Assembly: GCA_009695095.1 (NCBI GenBank)
Contig: SIBQ01000012.1
Coordinates: 1 to 64,000 of the forward strand
Direction of reading: 5' to 3'
Origin: Lacunisphaera sp.
GTDB lineage: Bacteria > Verrucomicrobiota > Verrucomicrobiia > Opitutales > Opitutaceae
DNA length: 64,000 nt
The notes below the pieces were generated by a model that saw nothing but the letters and a program-made list of their open reading frames with translations, ran no database searches and was not told the DNA's origin. The number at the start of each line of letters is the position of its first letter. The stretch's first letter is position 1. A program made the position numbers and the translations under genes. Positions 8,963 through 17,391 of this stretch are shown piece after piece.

Positions 8963-8986
8963 TCAGAACAGCTTTTGCTGTTCTGA
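8963..8986 (-). terminator. Perfect 10-bp hairpin at the exonuclease stop codon
   Basis: TCAGAACAGC, four T residues, GCTGTTCTGA: a perfect ten-pair stem that includes the stop codon of the minus-strand exonuclease. There is no U-tract, so it could act as a 3' mRNA stabiliser or weak terminator rather than a classical intrinsic terminator. Confidence 0.4.
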
Positions 8987-9847
8987 ATATCGCTGCCTGG
9001 CTTCCGCCAGGCTCGACTTCATCTCAAGCGATCCCAGTAGCTTGAAAAGCCTGCCCGCCTGCGGCTCCTCCGGTCCCACGTGCAGCAACGGCGACTCCGT
9101 CCGTAGCGTCGTTAACTTCAGGTTCATCCGCAGCTTGTCCGCCTCCTTCGCCACCACCTCACGGAATCGCTCCGGCCTCAACTCCCCCGCGTGTGCGATG
9201 ATGCCCTCCAGCGTCTTGAACTCCGCAAACCACTTCACCGCCGTCTTCGGGCCCACGCCGTTGATGCCGGGGATGTTGTCCGACGTGTCGCCGATCAGCG
9301 CCAGGTATTCGGCGATCCGCTCTGGCGGCACGCCGAATTTCTCCACGACCCCCGCAGAGTCCAGCACCCGCCAGCCGAGCTTCGGGTTCGCCGTCGGCGG
9401 TGGCAGCAGGATCTTGATCCGCCCGTCCACGCACTGCGCGAAATCCTTGTCAGCGCTCACGATCAGCACCTCGTGCCCCGCGCTTGCCAGCGCCCGCGCC
9501 TGCGACGCCACCAGGTCGTCCGATTCCACGCCGGCCAGCTCCACGCCGACCAGGCCCATCGCCCGCGTCAGGTCCTTGATGACGGGAATCTGCTTCTCCA
9601 GCGGCTCGGGCGTTTCCTTGCGCTGCGCCTTGTATTCCGGATGTAACGCCAGCCGGTCCTGTGAGCCGCCGAGGTCGAAAAACACCAGCATCGCGTCCGG
9701 CTTTTCCTGGTCCTGCAACCGCCACATCGTCTTAACCCAGCCGTGCAACGCCCCCGTCGGAAAACCGTCCGCGCGCGTCAACTCCGGCATCCCGTAGAAC
9801 GCCCGGAACGCCATGTTGTAGCCATCGATCAGCAGCCACTTTGCCAT
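8963..9847 (-). CDS. Stand-alone 5'-3' exonuclease (PolA N-terminal type)
   Basis: A 294-residue flap/5' nuclease resembling the N-terminal domain of DNA polymerase I or ExoIX, acting on 5' flaps and RNA primers. Metal-site residues are visible in LLIDGYNMAFRAF, VESDDLVAS, SADKDFAQ and GDTSDNIPGINGVGPKTA. The last also forms the helix-3-turn-helix DNA-binding element. It is not a truncated polA: it has a clean start and stop and no polymerase frame follows. A perfect hairpin overlaps its stop codon. Confidence 0.9.
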   Translation of the reverse strand: MAKWLLIDGYNMAFRAFYGMPELTRADGFPTGALHGWVKTMWRLQDQEKPDAMLVFFDLGGSQDRLALHPEYKAQRKETPEPLEKQIPVIKDLTRAMGLVGVELAGVESDDLVASQARALASAGHEVLIVSADKDFAQCVDGRIKILLPPPTANPKLGWRVLDSAGVVEKFGVPPERIAEYLALIGDTSDNIPGINGVGPKTAVKWFAEFKTLEGIIAHAGELRPERFREVVAKEADKLRMNLKLTTLRTESPLLHVGPEEPQAGRLFKLLGSLEMKSSLAEARQRYSEQQKLF

Positions 9848-10177
9848 GCCCCTGAGCGAAACGGAAACCCGCCGCGCGTAAACTAAAAATGCCCCCGTGA
9901 AGGCGCTGCCTAGCGTGTAGTAGTAATCCTAGCCATGTCATTGCGAGCCCAGTGCAGCAGGGCGGGCCGTAGCCTTGGCGAAGACTGATGACGATCCAGC
10001 TATCTGTACTGCCTCGTTGCCTGTTTCAGCTGACGCGAGGGCGAAACCCCATTACACGACCCCGCCGCAAAAGATTGATGATTAAACAAGTAGGGCGCGC
10101 CACGCACCCCCACACTTTTACTATTTCCTGCGCAAGGCCCACCTTGCCTTCTGCCCCCGGTAAACGAGAATTACGCC
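9848..10177. other. 330-base gap with REP-like sequence
   Basis: No gene is seen. TGTCATTGCGAGCCCA from 9936, followed by GGGCGGGCCGTAGCCTTGGC and ATGACGATCC, resembles the TGTCATT...GAGC inverted repeats at 3195 and 5773. TAGGGCGCGCC at 10090-10102 also occurs at the 5' end of aguA (about 6930). The rest is unremarkable. Confidence 0.4.
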
Positions 10178-10548
10178 ATGAATCGCCTCACAGTCTTATT
10201 CCTGCTTGGAGCCCTAATTGGCACCGCCGAGGAAATCACGCTCACCAATGCCGCGATGCTGAGAGCCGAGCGCAGTGTCGTTTCTCTGAAGGCCGGCACG
10301 GTCGTCGAGCTCCTGTCGCGCGACGAAAACACCCTCACCGTTCGCTACCACAAACTGACCGGCACCATTCCCGCCAGCAGCCTAGTGGCCACGGAAACCC
10401 GAAGAAGGAAGAGCCGAACCCCAGCACTCCCCCGCCGGCCCGGAGGGCCGAAACGACCTACGGTAAGGCCGTGGAGAAGGCCAAGGAGAACGCCGGCAAG
10501 CACGACAAGAACATCGTCAAGCCTGTCGACGAGATCCTGGGAAAGTAA
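10178..10548 (+). pseudogene. Small exported protein, frameshifted by one base
   Basis: The ATG at 10178 starts a signal peptide (NRLTVLFLLGALIGTAEE) and a short domain reading AGTVVELLSRDENTLTVRY, like an SH3-type surface or exported protein. At about 10391 (GGCCACGG) one base appears to be missing. Restoring it joins GNPKKEEPNPSTPPPARRAE and KAVEKAKENAGKHDKN to the stop at 10548. The two halves make a sensible secreted protein of about 124 residues. Function unknown. The lesion could be a mutation or an assembly error. Confidence 0.55.
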
Positions 10549-10708
10549 CGCCGAGCCGCGTTCGTCCGAGCGAGCCGTCAACCCCAAGCCCCAAAACCTG
10601 ACCCCATCTGTTTCCCTCTGCCGCTGAAAATCCATCCTTTCGGCATCGGCAGGCATGTCACCCTGGGCATGAAGAAACTAAGTATGACAACGAACACGGC
10701 GAAGACCC

Positions 10709-11971
10709 ATGAGCAACCGGAACAATTTCATTTCATTGGTGGCAGGCGAAGCCTTTTGGGGAATGGCCATGGGACTGGTTTTGACCTCCACGGTGCTCGC
10801 GGTATTTCTGAAGGAAAATGGCGCGGGTCTGGCGATGATCGGTTCGATTTCATCGATTGAATCGGGTGTGGGAGGATCGCTGCAGTTGGTGGGTCTTTTT
10901 CTGTTCACATCGCGTCGCAAGCGCAAACACCAGGTGCTTGGTTGGCACTTGTACGCGGTTGTTCCATTTTTGTTGATGAACGCCACGCTGGCGAGTGCGG
11001 CATCCCATCTTCCTCCTGTGGTTGTGCGCTGGTCCGCGTTGATGTTCTACGGCGGCTACATGGCGGCGCTGGGCGTCGTCGGCGGGGCATTCATGGATTG
11101 GCTTGCTCATGTCTTTAGCGAGCGCGAACGGGGAACGGTCCTGGGAACAAGCATTTGCTTCGCTGGTTTGGCGAGCATGGGAGGGAGCATCCTGGCGGGG
11201 AGACTGATCGGGTTGCATCCCGCACCAAACGCGTATGCGTATCTCTATTTCGGCGCGGCGATGACGGCTATCATCTCCGTCCTCATTTACTGGCGCGTGG
11301 ACGATTCGCCCCTCGAACAGACGGAAGATTCGCCGCGCCCGACCAGTGAAGATGTGAAGCGCTACCTGCATGCGAGCCTTTCCAATCTAAACTTCCGTTG
11401 TTTTCTCGTTTCGAGAAGCCTCGCCACAATCGGATTCTGCATGGTTCCGTTCATCACGGTGCATTTCATGTCCAGTGATGGCGGCGGTCTGTCCAGCGAC
11501 ATCGTAGTGACCTGTGGCTCCGCAATCGCCGTGGGCTGGGCGGCCAGCAGTTTTGTGTTCGGACGCCTCGGCGACCGCGCGGGCCATGCGATTGGTCTTT
11601 TCCTCGGCCTGGTTATCCAAGTGGCAACCCTAGCGGTCTTGTTGTGGGGTGGAGGAAAGTGGGGCTGTGTCACGGCATTCGCCGGTGCCGGCGTTTGCCT
11701 TGGCGCGGGTCTCGTTTCGTATTACAACGCCTTGATGGAAACCTGCCCTCATGACAACCGCTTCGCCCATATCACGATCGGGAATTTCATCATCGGCCTT
11801 GTCGGCATTATCGCCCCGCTTCTAGGGGGAATCGTCGCGGAGCGGTGGGGCGTGCGGACGCTCTTTATGAGCTGTTTCACCATCAGCATAATCGGCCTGG
11901 TGTGGCATGCGCTCTTCGTGCGCGAGCCCCGGAGGGAACTCAGCCTGGCGGAAATGCTGTTGAAAATGTGA
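10709..11971 (+). CDS. MFS transporter
   Basis: A 420-residue integral membrane protein with about 12 hydrophobic segments in two six-helix halves. The intracellular loop after the sixth helix contains the charged segment DDSPLEQTEDSPRPTSEDVKR. GRLGDRAGH resembles the family's GxLaDrxGrr loop motif. The substrate cannot be told. The ATG at 10709 is preceded by a weak AAGACC region. Its TGA overlaps a GTG that begins a decayed flavoprotein gene, so the two were once translationally coupled. Confidence 0.85.
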   Translation: MSNRNNFISLVAGEAFWGMAMGLVLTSTVLAVFLKENGAGLAMIGSISSIESGVGGSLQLVGLFLFTSRRKRKHQVLGWHLYAVVPFLLMNATLASAASHLPPVVVRWSALMFYGGYMAALGVVGGAFMDWLAHVFSERERGTVLGTSICFAGLASMGGSILAGRLIGLHPAPNAYAYLYFGAAMTAIISVLIYWRVDDSPLEQTEDSPRPTSEDVKRYLHASLSNLNFRCFLVSRSLATIGFCMVPFITVHFMSSDGGGLSSDIVVTCGSAIAVGWAASSFVFGRLGDRAGHAIGLFLGLVIQVATLAVLLWGGGKWGCVTAFAGAGVCLGAGLVSYYNALMETCPHDNRFAHITIGNFIIGLVGIIAPLLGGIVAERWGVRTLFMSCFTISIIGLVWHALFVREPRRELSLAEMLLKM

Positions 11972-12200
11972 AAACAGATGTCATCGGCGGTGGCGCCGCG
12001 GGACTGATGTCCGCGATCGAGCGGGAAAGCGCGGTCGCTCCGTGATGCTGTTCGAGTACGCGGATCGGCTGGTATAAACCTGACCTCGGACGACGAGCGC
12101 TGTAACTTCACCAACAGGCATGCTGCGCCGGAGAACCGCATCTCCGCCGATCTGGACCTCTGCAAATCCCTCCCCCTTAAAATCCAGTTTCCTATCAGTG
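11968..12200 (+). pseudogene. Remnant of HI0933-family FAD-dependent oxidoreductase
   Basis: A GTG at 11968 overlapping the MFS stop opens KTDVIGGGAAGLMSAIE, the dinucleotide-binding loop of the YhiN/HI0933 family. After a frameshift the sequence continues RSVMLFEYADR. After another lesion comes RCNFTNRHAAPENRISADLDLCKS, matching the family's conserved SGGGRCNFTN...AAPE block. Coding sense is then lost. Only the first roughly 110 of about 400 residues remain, with several frameshifts and a small deletion. Confidence 0.6.
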
Positions 12201-12228
12201 ACCGTGACGGACAACGTTCCGCGCGGCC

Positions 12229-12520
12229 GTCCGGCTCAGGTTGAAGCTGAGGTTCTTACCGCATGCGTGCATGGGCTCAATCATCCGCTCATCTTAAGGA
12301 TTCAAGAGTATTGCGATTGTTCGCCACAGAGGTAACGAAGTGCGGCCAGCGCATAGATTATCGCGCAGACGAAAATACTGGGAATTCCCATCCACCAACT
12401 GGTTGAGTGCGCCAACGGCAGCAGGCCCCGATCGAACACGGAAATCGTGGGAAAGCCCGTTGCAATCGCACCCAGGCGCTCGGTTCCAGCGCGATGGCCG
12501 GTCACCAGCAAAGCATGCGG
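12229..12520 (-). pseudogene. Decayed second copy of the M20 peptidase 3' end
   Basis: This stretch aligns with 14194-14477, which holds the 3' end and downstream flank of the intact M20 peptidase. On the minus strand it reads GLLPLAHSTSWWMGIPSIFV...YALAALRYLCGEQSQYS, against GLLPLAHSPREWVEIPSIFA...YALTAHRYLSGEQSQHS in the intact gene. Roughly three quarters of bases look identical by eye. The rest of the peptidase is missing. The two copies flank an SDR gene and an IS110 remnant as direct repeats. Confidence 0.65.
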
Positions 12521-12656
12521 CAAACAGGGAACATGCCAGAATTATGCCAAACGCTTGCGCGGGAATAACGAAGGGCAATTGCCAGGTTTGTCGTTCCTGA
12601 TTTTTCAATCAATGGTAGCATTGGTGGCATTCTGGATTCTGACTCCGGAATTCGGG

Positions 12657-13478
12657 CTAATACGCCAACAGCCCTCCATCCACCACCCAGGTGACTCCTG
12701 TTACAAACTTTGCCTGATCGGAAGCAAGAAACGCAACCACGCTGCCGATATCCTCCGGCGCTCCAGCTCCCCAGGGAGTCTGCGGGATAAAACGCGGATC
12801 GACCTGCATGGTCTGAAGTTGATCACGTACCATGGCTGCGGTTTCGACCCGGATGTCGCCCGGGGCGACTGCAATTACGCGGATCCGATGCTGCGCAAGT
12901 TCCAGCGCCATGGTCTGGGTGAGACCGGTCAACGCCGCTTTCGTGGCGCAATAAACCGAGCCGGCTTGTTGTCCGCCAAATGCGCCCACAGAAGAAATGT
13001 GGATGATAACACCCCCTTGCTTCTGCTCCACCATTTGCCGCGCGGCGGCAATCGAACAATGAATGACACCCTTGAGATTGGTGTCCACGATGGCGTCAAC
13101 ATGTTCGGCGGTTTCCTTGAGAAACCAGCTGGCAGCAGGAACGCCCGTCACGGCGGCGTTGTTAATCAGGATATCCAGTCCTCCGAGTGCCGCCACCGCA
13201 TCGCGAACTAATCGCTTGCATTCCGCTGACCGGGAGGTGTCGACGGGAAAGCCAACCAGCTGGGGAGCATGCCCCGCGGTTGCGTGGTTCCCCTTAGACC
13301 CATATTTTTTTAGAAGAGGCTCAAGCTTGGCAACATTCCGCTGTCCCACGGCCACGCGAACACCCTGGCCGAGAAGAGCTTCAACAATGGCTTTTCCAAT
13401 TCCCGCCGCGCCCGCCGTGACAAGCGCGCGCTTTCCCTTGAGTTCACTCAAAGCCATCAATAGAGCGGAATTATTCAT
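12657..13478 (-). CDS. Short-chain dehydrogenase/reductase
   Basis: A 273-residue classical SDR oxidoreductase. The nucleotide loop is TAGAAGIGKA, the NNA motif is LINNAAVTG, and the catalytic Ser-Tyr-Lys lie in IIHISSVGAFGG and SVYCATKAAL. The C-terminal VTGVTWVVDGGLLAY is typical. I chose the ATG at 13478 because AGGA lies just upstream; an in-frame start at 13550 adds an unconserved leader. The substrate is unknown. It lies isolated between the two copies of the M20 peptidase end and is probably part of a composite moved segment. Confidence 0.87.
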   Translation of the reverse strand: MNNSALLMALSELKGKRALVTAGAAGIGKAIVEALLGQGVRVAVGQRNVAKLEPLLKKYGSKGNHATAGHAPQLVGFPVDTSRSAECKRLVRDAVAALGGLDILINNAAVTGVPAASWFLKETAEHVDAIVDTNLKGVIHCSIAAARQMVEQKQGGVIIHISSVGAFGGQQAGSVYCATKAALTGLTQTMALELAQHRIRVIAVAPGDIRVETAAMVRDQLQTMQVDPRFIPQTPWGAGAPEDIGSVVAFLASDQAKFVTGVTWVVDGGLLAY

Positions 13479-13799
13479 AAATCCTAATAGCCTGCTTAGT
13501 TCACAAGTTTTGACTTGATGGGAAATGCGCCACGTCATCCCGGGGTGCAAGATCGTTCGGGAGGAGGGGCTTATATTCCCCGCAGCCTGCCCCGATAGTT
13601 TCCGGGGGCAGCAGCGGAGCGGGGTTAACCCGAAGAGCCTCGACTTCCCCGGCGATTATTACCGCGTGCCCCGTGGACGGCCCATTGGGCGGATATTTTA
13701 CGATGGCTTAGGGAAATATCCCAAACAGGCGGTCGCTCGGATAAATTGCGCACGGATGTCATTCTGGGCAAAAGCGAAGCAGCGGTGTTACTGGGCAAG
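13479..13799. other. Gap with no recognised gene
   Basis: About 320 bases between the SDR start and the IS110 remnant. I see no coding sense. GATGTCATTCTGGGCAAAAG at 13755 weakly resembles the TGTCATTCTGAGC repeats seen elsewhere. The SDR promoter should lie in the first 70 bases. Confidence 0.4.
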
Positions 13800-14184
13800 G
13801 GCAAAGTTGGGCCGGCGAGTAGGCAATTGAGGACTTGCAGCATCTTGCGCATGACCGCGACGAGTGGGTCCATGGAGAGTTTGCCGGCCGCGAGCAGTCG
13901 TCGGTAGAAGGCGCACAGAATCGGGTTGTGCTGAACGGCGGCAACGGCCGCCATGTAGGGCTTAGGCCGAGCCACCGCGCACATGGCGCGTGCGCTGGCT
14001 TTTTGCGCCAGCGCGAGCGAAAGAGGTGACGTCGATCAGAGCGGACAGCTGCGGCGGCTCGATTTCGCCCACTTTGGGCACATCGGCGAGCAGGGTGCGC
14101 CCAAGACCCGTACGCCCATTTGATCACACGTAAACGTGCGGCCTTGCGCCGAAGGGTGTCGTCGTGGTCGATGGGCTCGTCCAT
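13800..14184 (-). mobile_element. IS110-family transposase remnant
   Basis: The minus strand, read across at least two frames, gives DEPIDHDDTLRRKAARLR, then GRTLLADVPKVGEIEPPQLS...LIDVTSFAR, then AAVQHNPILCAFYRRLLAAG, and finally AVMRKMLQVLNCLLAG. These are the C-terminal Transposase_20 landmarks of IS110 elements (helix-hairpin-helix LLADVP, then HNP...FY.RLLAAGK...A..MRK.L..LN). The N-terminal DEDD catalytic domain is absent and frameshifts disable the rest. Confidence 0.7.
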
Positions 14185-14266
14185 CAGGCAGGCGTCTGGC
14201 TCAGGTTGATGTTGAGGTTCTTACGGCTTACGTGCCCGGGTTCAATCAGCTGCTCCTCTCAAGGAT

Positions 14267-15481
14267 TCAAGAGTGCTGCGATTGTTCGCCACTGAGGTAA
14301 CGATGGGCGGTTAGCGCATAGATTCTCGCGCAGGCGAAAATACTTGGAATTTCCACCCACTCTCTGGGCGAGTGCGCCAGAGGCAGCAGGCCCGGGCCGA
14401 ACGCGGGAATCGTGGGCACGCCCGCTGCAATGAACCAGGGCGCGTCGGTTCCTGCGGGGTAGCAGGTCACCGGCGGAACTCGCGGCAGCACCTTGGCGCA
14501 GGCCTTTTGCAACGACGTGGCCAACGGATGGTCCCTCGGGAATTGCGTGGGCAGCACCCCCCATGACTCCCACACAATCTCGGCGCGCAGCTCGGCATCG
14601 CGGCGCCGATGACCGTCCAGCCAGGCCTCGATTTCCGCGCGGAATTTTTGCTGCGTCCATCCCGGCGGGACACGCACGTCGCAACCGAACTCCGCCAAAC
14701 CGGGAACAACGCCGAAGAACACGCCTCCTTGAAGGACGACGCCGGCATTCACCGTGACCCCGGGCCGTTTATACTCCTGGGCAAACCGCCAAAGAAGTTC
14801 CGCCGCCTTCACGCTGGCATTGACCGCTTTGAATTCGTCGCTCAAGCTGCAATGCATCTGATCTCCATACACGCGCACGCGAAAAGGAAATGATCCGCGA
14901 CTGTCCAGTGCGATGAACTCCAGTTCCTTGTGGACGCCGGCGGATTCGCTGATCAGGGCCGCGTCCCCGCGCACATGACCGTTCACCGACAGGAACTCGG
15001 CGCCAAACTTGCTCCCACCCTCCTCGTCCGCAGTGAACATTAGCTGCAACTCGCCGGGCATCGAGTCCCGCACTTCCATGACTGCCGCCGCAGCATACAC
15101 CATCGCGGCAAGCCCACTTTTCATGTCGCTCGAACCCAATCCGTGCAGCCTGCCGTCCCGGATCACGGGATTCAGCGGAGCAAACTCCCACTCCTCAAGG
15201 TTGCCATGCGGCTTCGTGTCCAGATGCCCGTTGAAAATAAGCGTCAGCCCGGGACGGGAGCCCTTCAAGCGCAGCAACAGATTGGGACGCTCCGGCTTCA
15301 AGGCGATAATCTGGGCCTTGCCCAGCCCCAGCGTATCCAACTCTTGCTGAATTCTGCCGACAACCGCCCGCTCATCGCCGGGAGGTGTCGGACTGGGGGT
15401 CGCCACCAGGTCGCGCGCGAATTGCAGAAGGCTTCCCTCTCGGTCGGCGATAAACGCGAGCATCGTTTGCTCAGGGTCCAT
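14267..15481 (-). CDS. M20-family metallopeptidase / deacylase (ArgE/DapE type)
   Basis: A 404-residue zinc-dependent amidohydrolase acting on N-acyl or peptide bonds of small molecules. Metal and catalytic motifs are FNGHLDTKP (His and Asp), GLGSSDMKSGLAAM (bridging Asp), TADEEGGSKFG (catalytic Glu, metal Glu), an ESAG segment, and a late TDAPWF region before the C-terminal FGPG. Length is normal. The ATG at 15481 lies 12 bases after the stop of the sialidase-like gene, so the two form an operon. A decayed copy of its 3' end lies at 12229-12520. The pairing with an Asp-box propeller hints at processing of an N-acylated sugar derivative, which is inference only. Confidence 0.88.
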   Translation of the reverse strand: MDPEQTMLAFIADREGSLLQFARDLVATPSPTPPGDERAVVGRIQQELDTLGLGKAQIIALKPERPNLLLRLKGSRPGLTLIFNGHLDTKPHGNLEEWEFAPLNPVIRDGRLHGLGSSDMKSGLAAMVYAAAAVMEVRDSMPGELQLMFTADEEGGSKFGAEFLSVNGHVRGDAALISESAGVHKELEFIALDSRGSFPFRVRVYGDQMHCSLSDEFKAVNASVKAAELLWRFAQEYKRPGVTVNAGVVLQGGVFFGVVPGLAEFGCDVRVPPGWTQQKFRAEIEAWLDGHRRRDAELRAEIVWESWGVLPTQFPRDHPLATSLQKACAKVLPRVPPVTCYPAGTDAPWFIAAGVPTIPAFGPGLLPLAHSPREWVEIPSIFACARIYALTAHRYLSGEQSQHS

Positions 15482-15493
15482 GCTGCTTGATCC

Positions 15494-16612
15494 TCAATCC
15501 TTCAAACGCAGGCGATGGGCAAGAATTTTCCCTTGACCTTCCTCAACGGTCCAATGCGTCACGAGAACTTCGCCGTTGTTCAGCCGAAGTAATGAAGCCT
15601 GTCCGAACCGCAGCGCCTTGGCGATCACGTGAAACTGCTGCCCATCCGTGTTTCGCTGCGTGCTGGACGCGCCCCAGATCACCGTTTCGTGCAATACTTT
15701 CCACTGGTCGTTGGTAAAGTCGATAATCCGAGCGTAGAGCCCCACTTTCTCCCCACGATGACAGTGGACGCTCACGAGGCGCTCGCCCCCGAGCGACATG
15801 AGGTTGGAGGCCTGGCCCATGTGACCGGTGTCAATCGGATCCGACCAAGTGTAGCCGTGATCGTGAGAAACGACCACCTGATTCGGCAGCTGTTTGCCTG
15901 TCCTGATATCAAAAGCCCAGCAAATCGCCACTAGGCGCCCGGGCTGCATCTCGCAGACGTGTGATTCGTAGGCGGTGATGGTTCGGTTCGGACTGCTGAT
16001 GAATCGTGTGGTGTCGTCCCATGACTTGCCGTTGTCGCGACTGCGCAGCAAGACACCGAACTGGCCGCTGGGATTGGTTCCGTCCGGCATTTTGAATAGC
16101 CCCCCCGTCACGACGATGTCGCCGGACTGCAACTGGAGGCAGCGCGACGGAATCTCCACTAGTTCCGGAGTGCTGTGTGGAAAGACCTTTGGAACAGTCC
16201 ACGTTCGGCCCTCATCCGATGAAAAGGACACGACTTCGTCACCCGACAAACAGCCGTCGGTCTTTGGATCGGCGATCGGCGCCTCCGGATCGGGGCGGTA
16301 AAAACGATACCCCAGCGCCATCAATGAGCCGTCCCGGAGGATTTGCGGCTTCATAAACTCGCTGCTTACCAGCTTTTCGTGTGATTTGTCATACAACGGA
16401 CCTTGCAACTGCCACGTCCTTCCGAAATCCAGCGAACGCGTCACGTAGGTCGCCAGATTGGGCGACTCAAACGCCTCGCCCAGAACGAACAAGCCCAGCA
16501 GTTCGCCCGTGGGAAGCTGCACCAGACCTGGAAAATAGCCGTGCCGGCTCCGCACGTGCGGCTTGGGATTTTCGTACACGACGTGCTGCCCAAGGTATTC
16601 GATTTGTGGCAT
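15494..16612 (-). CDS. Sialidase-like (BNR/Asp-box) six-bladed propeller protein
   Basis: A 372-residue protein with four Asp boxes: SLDFGRTW, SSDEGRTW, SRDNGKSW and SHDHGYTW. These mark successive blades of a sialidase-type beta-propeller. RSRHGYFPGLVQLPTGELL at the N-terminus and NRTITAYESHVCEMQPGRLV later resemble the substrate-arginine and acid regions of exo-alpha-sialidase relatives. No signal peptide is visible, so it is probably cytoplasmic, unlike the exported homologue at 62268. It heads an operon with the M20 peptidase. The true substrate may be another acidic or acylated sugar. Confidence 0.82.
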   Translation of the reverse strand: MPQIEYLGQHVVYENPKPHVRSRHGYFPGLVQLPTGELLGLFVLGEAFESPNLATYVTRSLDFGRTWQLQGPLYDKSHEKLVSSEFMKPQILRDGSLMALGYRFYRPDPEAPIADPKTDGCLSGDEVVSFSSDEGRTWTVPKVFPHSTPELVEIPSRCLQLQSGDIVVTGGLFKMPDGTNPSGQFGVLLRSRDNGKSWDDTTRFISSPNRTITAYESHVCEMQPGRLVAICWAFDIRTGKQLPNQVVVSHDHGYTWSDPIDTGHMGQASNLMSLGGERLVSVHCHRGEKVGLYARIIDFTNDQWKVLHETVIWGASSTQRNTDGQQFHVIAKALRFGQASLLRLNNGEVLVTHWTVEEGQGKILAHRLRLKD

Positions 16613-16794
16613 TTGTTAAAATAAGTTTGTTCACCTATGACCCAAGTGTCGCCAAATGTGCGGAAGGATGGCGGCGGCGGGATAAGTTTCAAGCATGGGT
16701 GGATTAGACAAGAGCATAATTCGGGGAGTTGTGAAAGGGCGGAGCTTCTCCACCTCCGGAAGTGAGCGTCGTCAGGGCGAGGGTTTTCAGCAGC

Positions 16795-17066
16795 TTGGTC
16801 AGGTCGGCGAGACCTTGGTGACATGGAAGCCGGTCTCAGCGCGCAGGAGGGCGGTGGCGGTCTGGCTGGGATAGTTGTTCATCACGCTTTTCGTCGTGTT
16901 GGCCGACAGCAACTAGACGTGCAACCTTGCTGGCACATTGAGTCGGTACAAGGTGATGTATTGGTCGCCGGCCTCGTCGCGACTGGCCAGCCCGGCGGTA
17001 TTGCGCCCGGCAGCGAAATGTCGCAACTCGGCCAAAGCTTCGCGGCCCGAGGCCTGCCGTCCGTAC
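16795..17066 (-). mobile_element. Remnant of a mutator/IS256-type transposase
   Basis: The minus strand reads DQYITLYRLNVPARLHV, a stop, then LLSANTTKSVMNNYPSQTAT and ALLRAETGFHVTKVSP. This fits the C-terminal pattern of mutator-type transposases (TL.RLNVP..L...LLSTN.IENVM.N.R ... TATALL.AE.GFR). Internal deletion and stop codons make it inactive. Family assignment is by eye and moderate. Confidence 0.4.
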
Positions 17067-17070
17067 CCGG

Positions 17071-17208
17071 TTAAAAAATCGATTTCTTGCTCTTGCCCGG
17101 ATAGTCAGGCCCGAAGCCCTCATAATTGTGGACACTGCCGGCGCTGTCCGCCCAAAGCGGGAGGTTGTTCTTGCGAGCCAGCTTCTTGTTGAGCACGGCG
17201 GTGCGCAT
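17071..17208 (-). CDS. Small protein of unknown function, 45 residues
   Basis: The ATG at 17208 opens 45 codons: a basic start (MRTAVLNKKLARKNNLPLWA), a short motif SVHNYEGFGPDYPG and a basic tail KSKKSIF. It follows the 54-residue ORF by 17 bases on the same strand and ends just where transposase debris begins, so its 3' end may be intact or truncated. I recognise no family. Confidence 0.4.
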   Translation of the reverse strand: MRTAVLNKKLARKNNLPLWADSAGSVHNYEGFGPDYPGKSKKSIF

Positions 17209-17226
17209 GAAATCGAAGTCGGTGTG

Positions 17227-17391
17227 CTATTTCCTGCACTCCGGCCCGCACTGCTCCTTGAAGCTGCCAATGCGCAGCATATACTCGTTGACGGCGGTGT
17301 AAACCAAGTCCTCCACGTCGCAGCCGTAGGCTTCGGCGGCGCGCTTGATCGGTTCGGATTCTGCCTGATCCAGATGCATTTTGATATTCAT
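17227..17391 (-). CDS. Small helical protein of unknown function, 54 residues
   Basis: The ATG at 17391 has an excellent ribosome site, GGGGAG eight bases upstream. The product is acidic and probably all-helical, with MNIKMHLDQAESEPIKRAAE near the start, EDLVYTAVNEYMLRIG in the middle, and a Cys-containing tail EQCGPECRK. It resembles the size and style of small DNA-binding antitoxins or regulators, but I see no ribbon-helix-helix signature strong enough to claim that. It is followed 17 bases later by a 45-residue ORF, suggesting a two-gene unit. Confidence 0.5.
   Translation of the reverse strand: MNIKMHLDQAESEPIKRAAEAYGCDVEDLVYTAVNEYMLRIGSFKEQCGPECRK

Noticed and set aside
12447-13211. 254-codon plus-strand frame over the SDR gene
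   Set aside because: Antisense to an SDR with full motifs; its start lies in the peptidase remnant.
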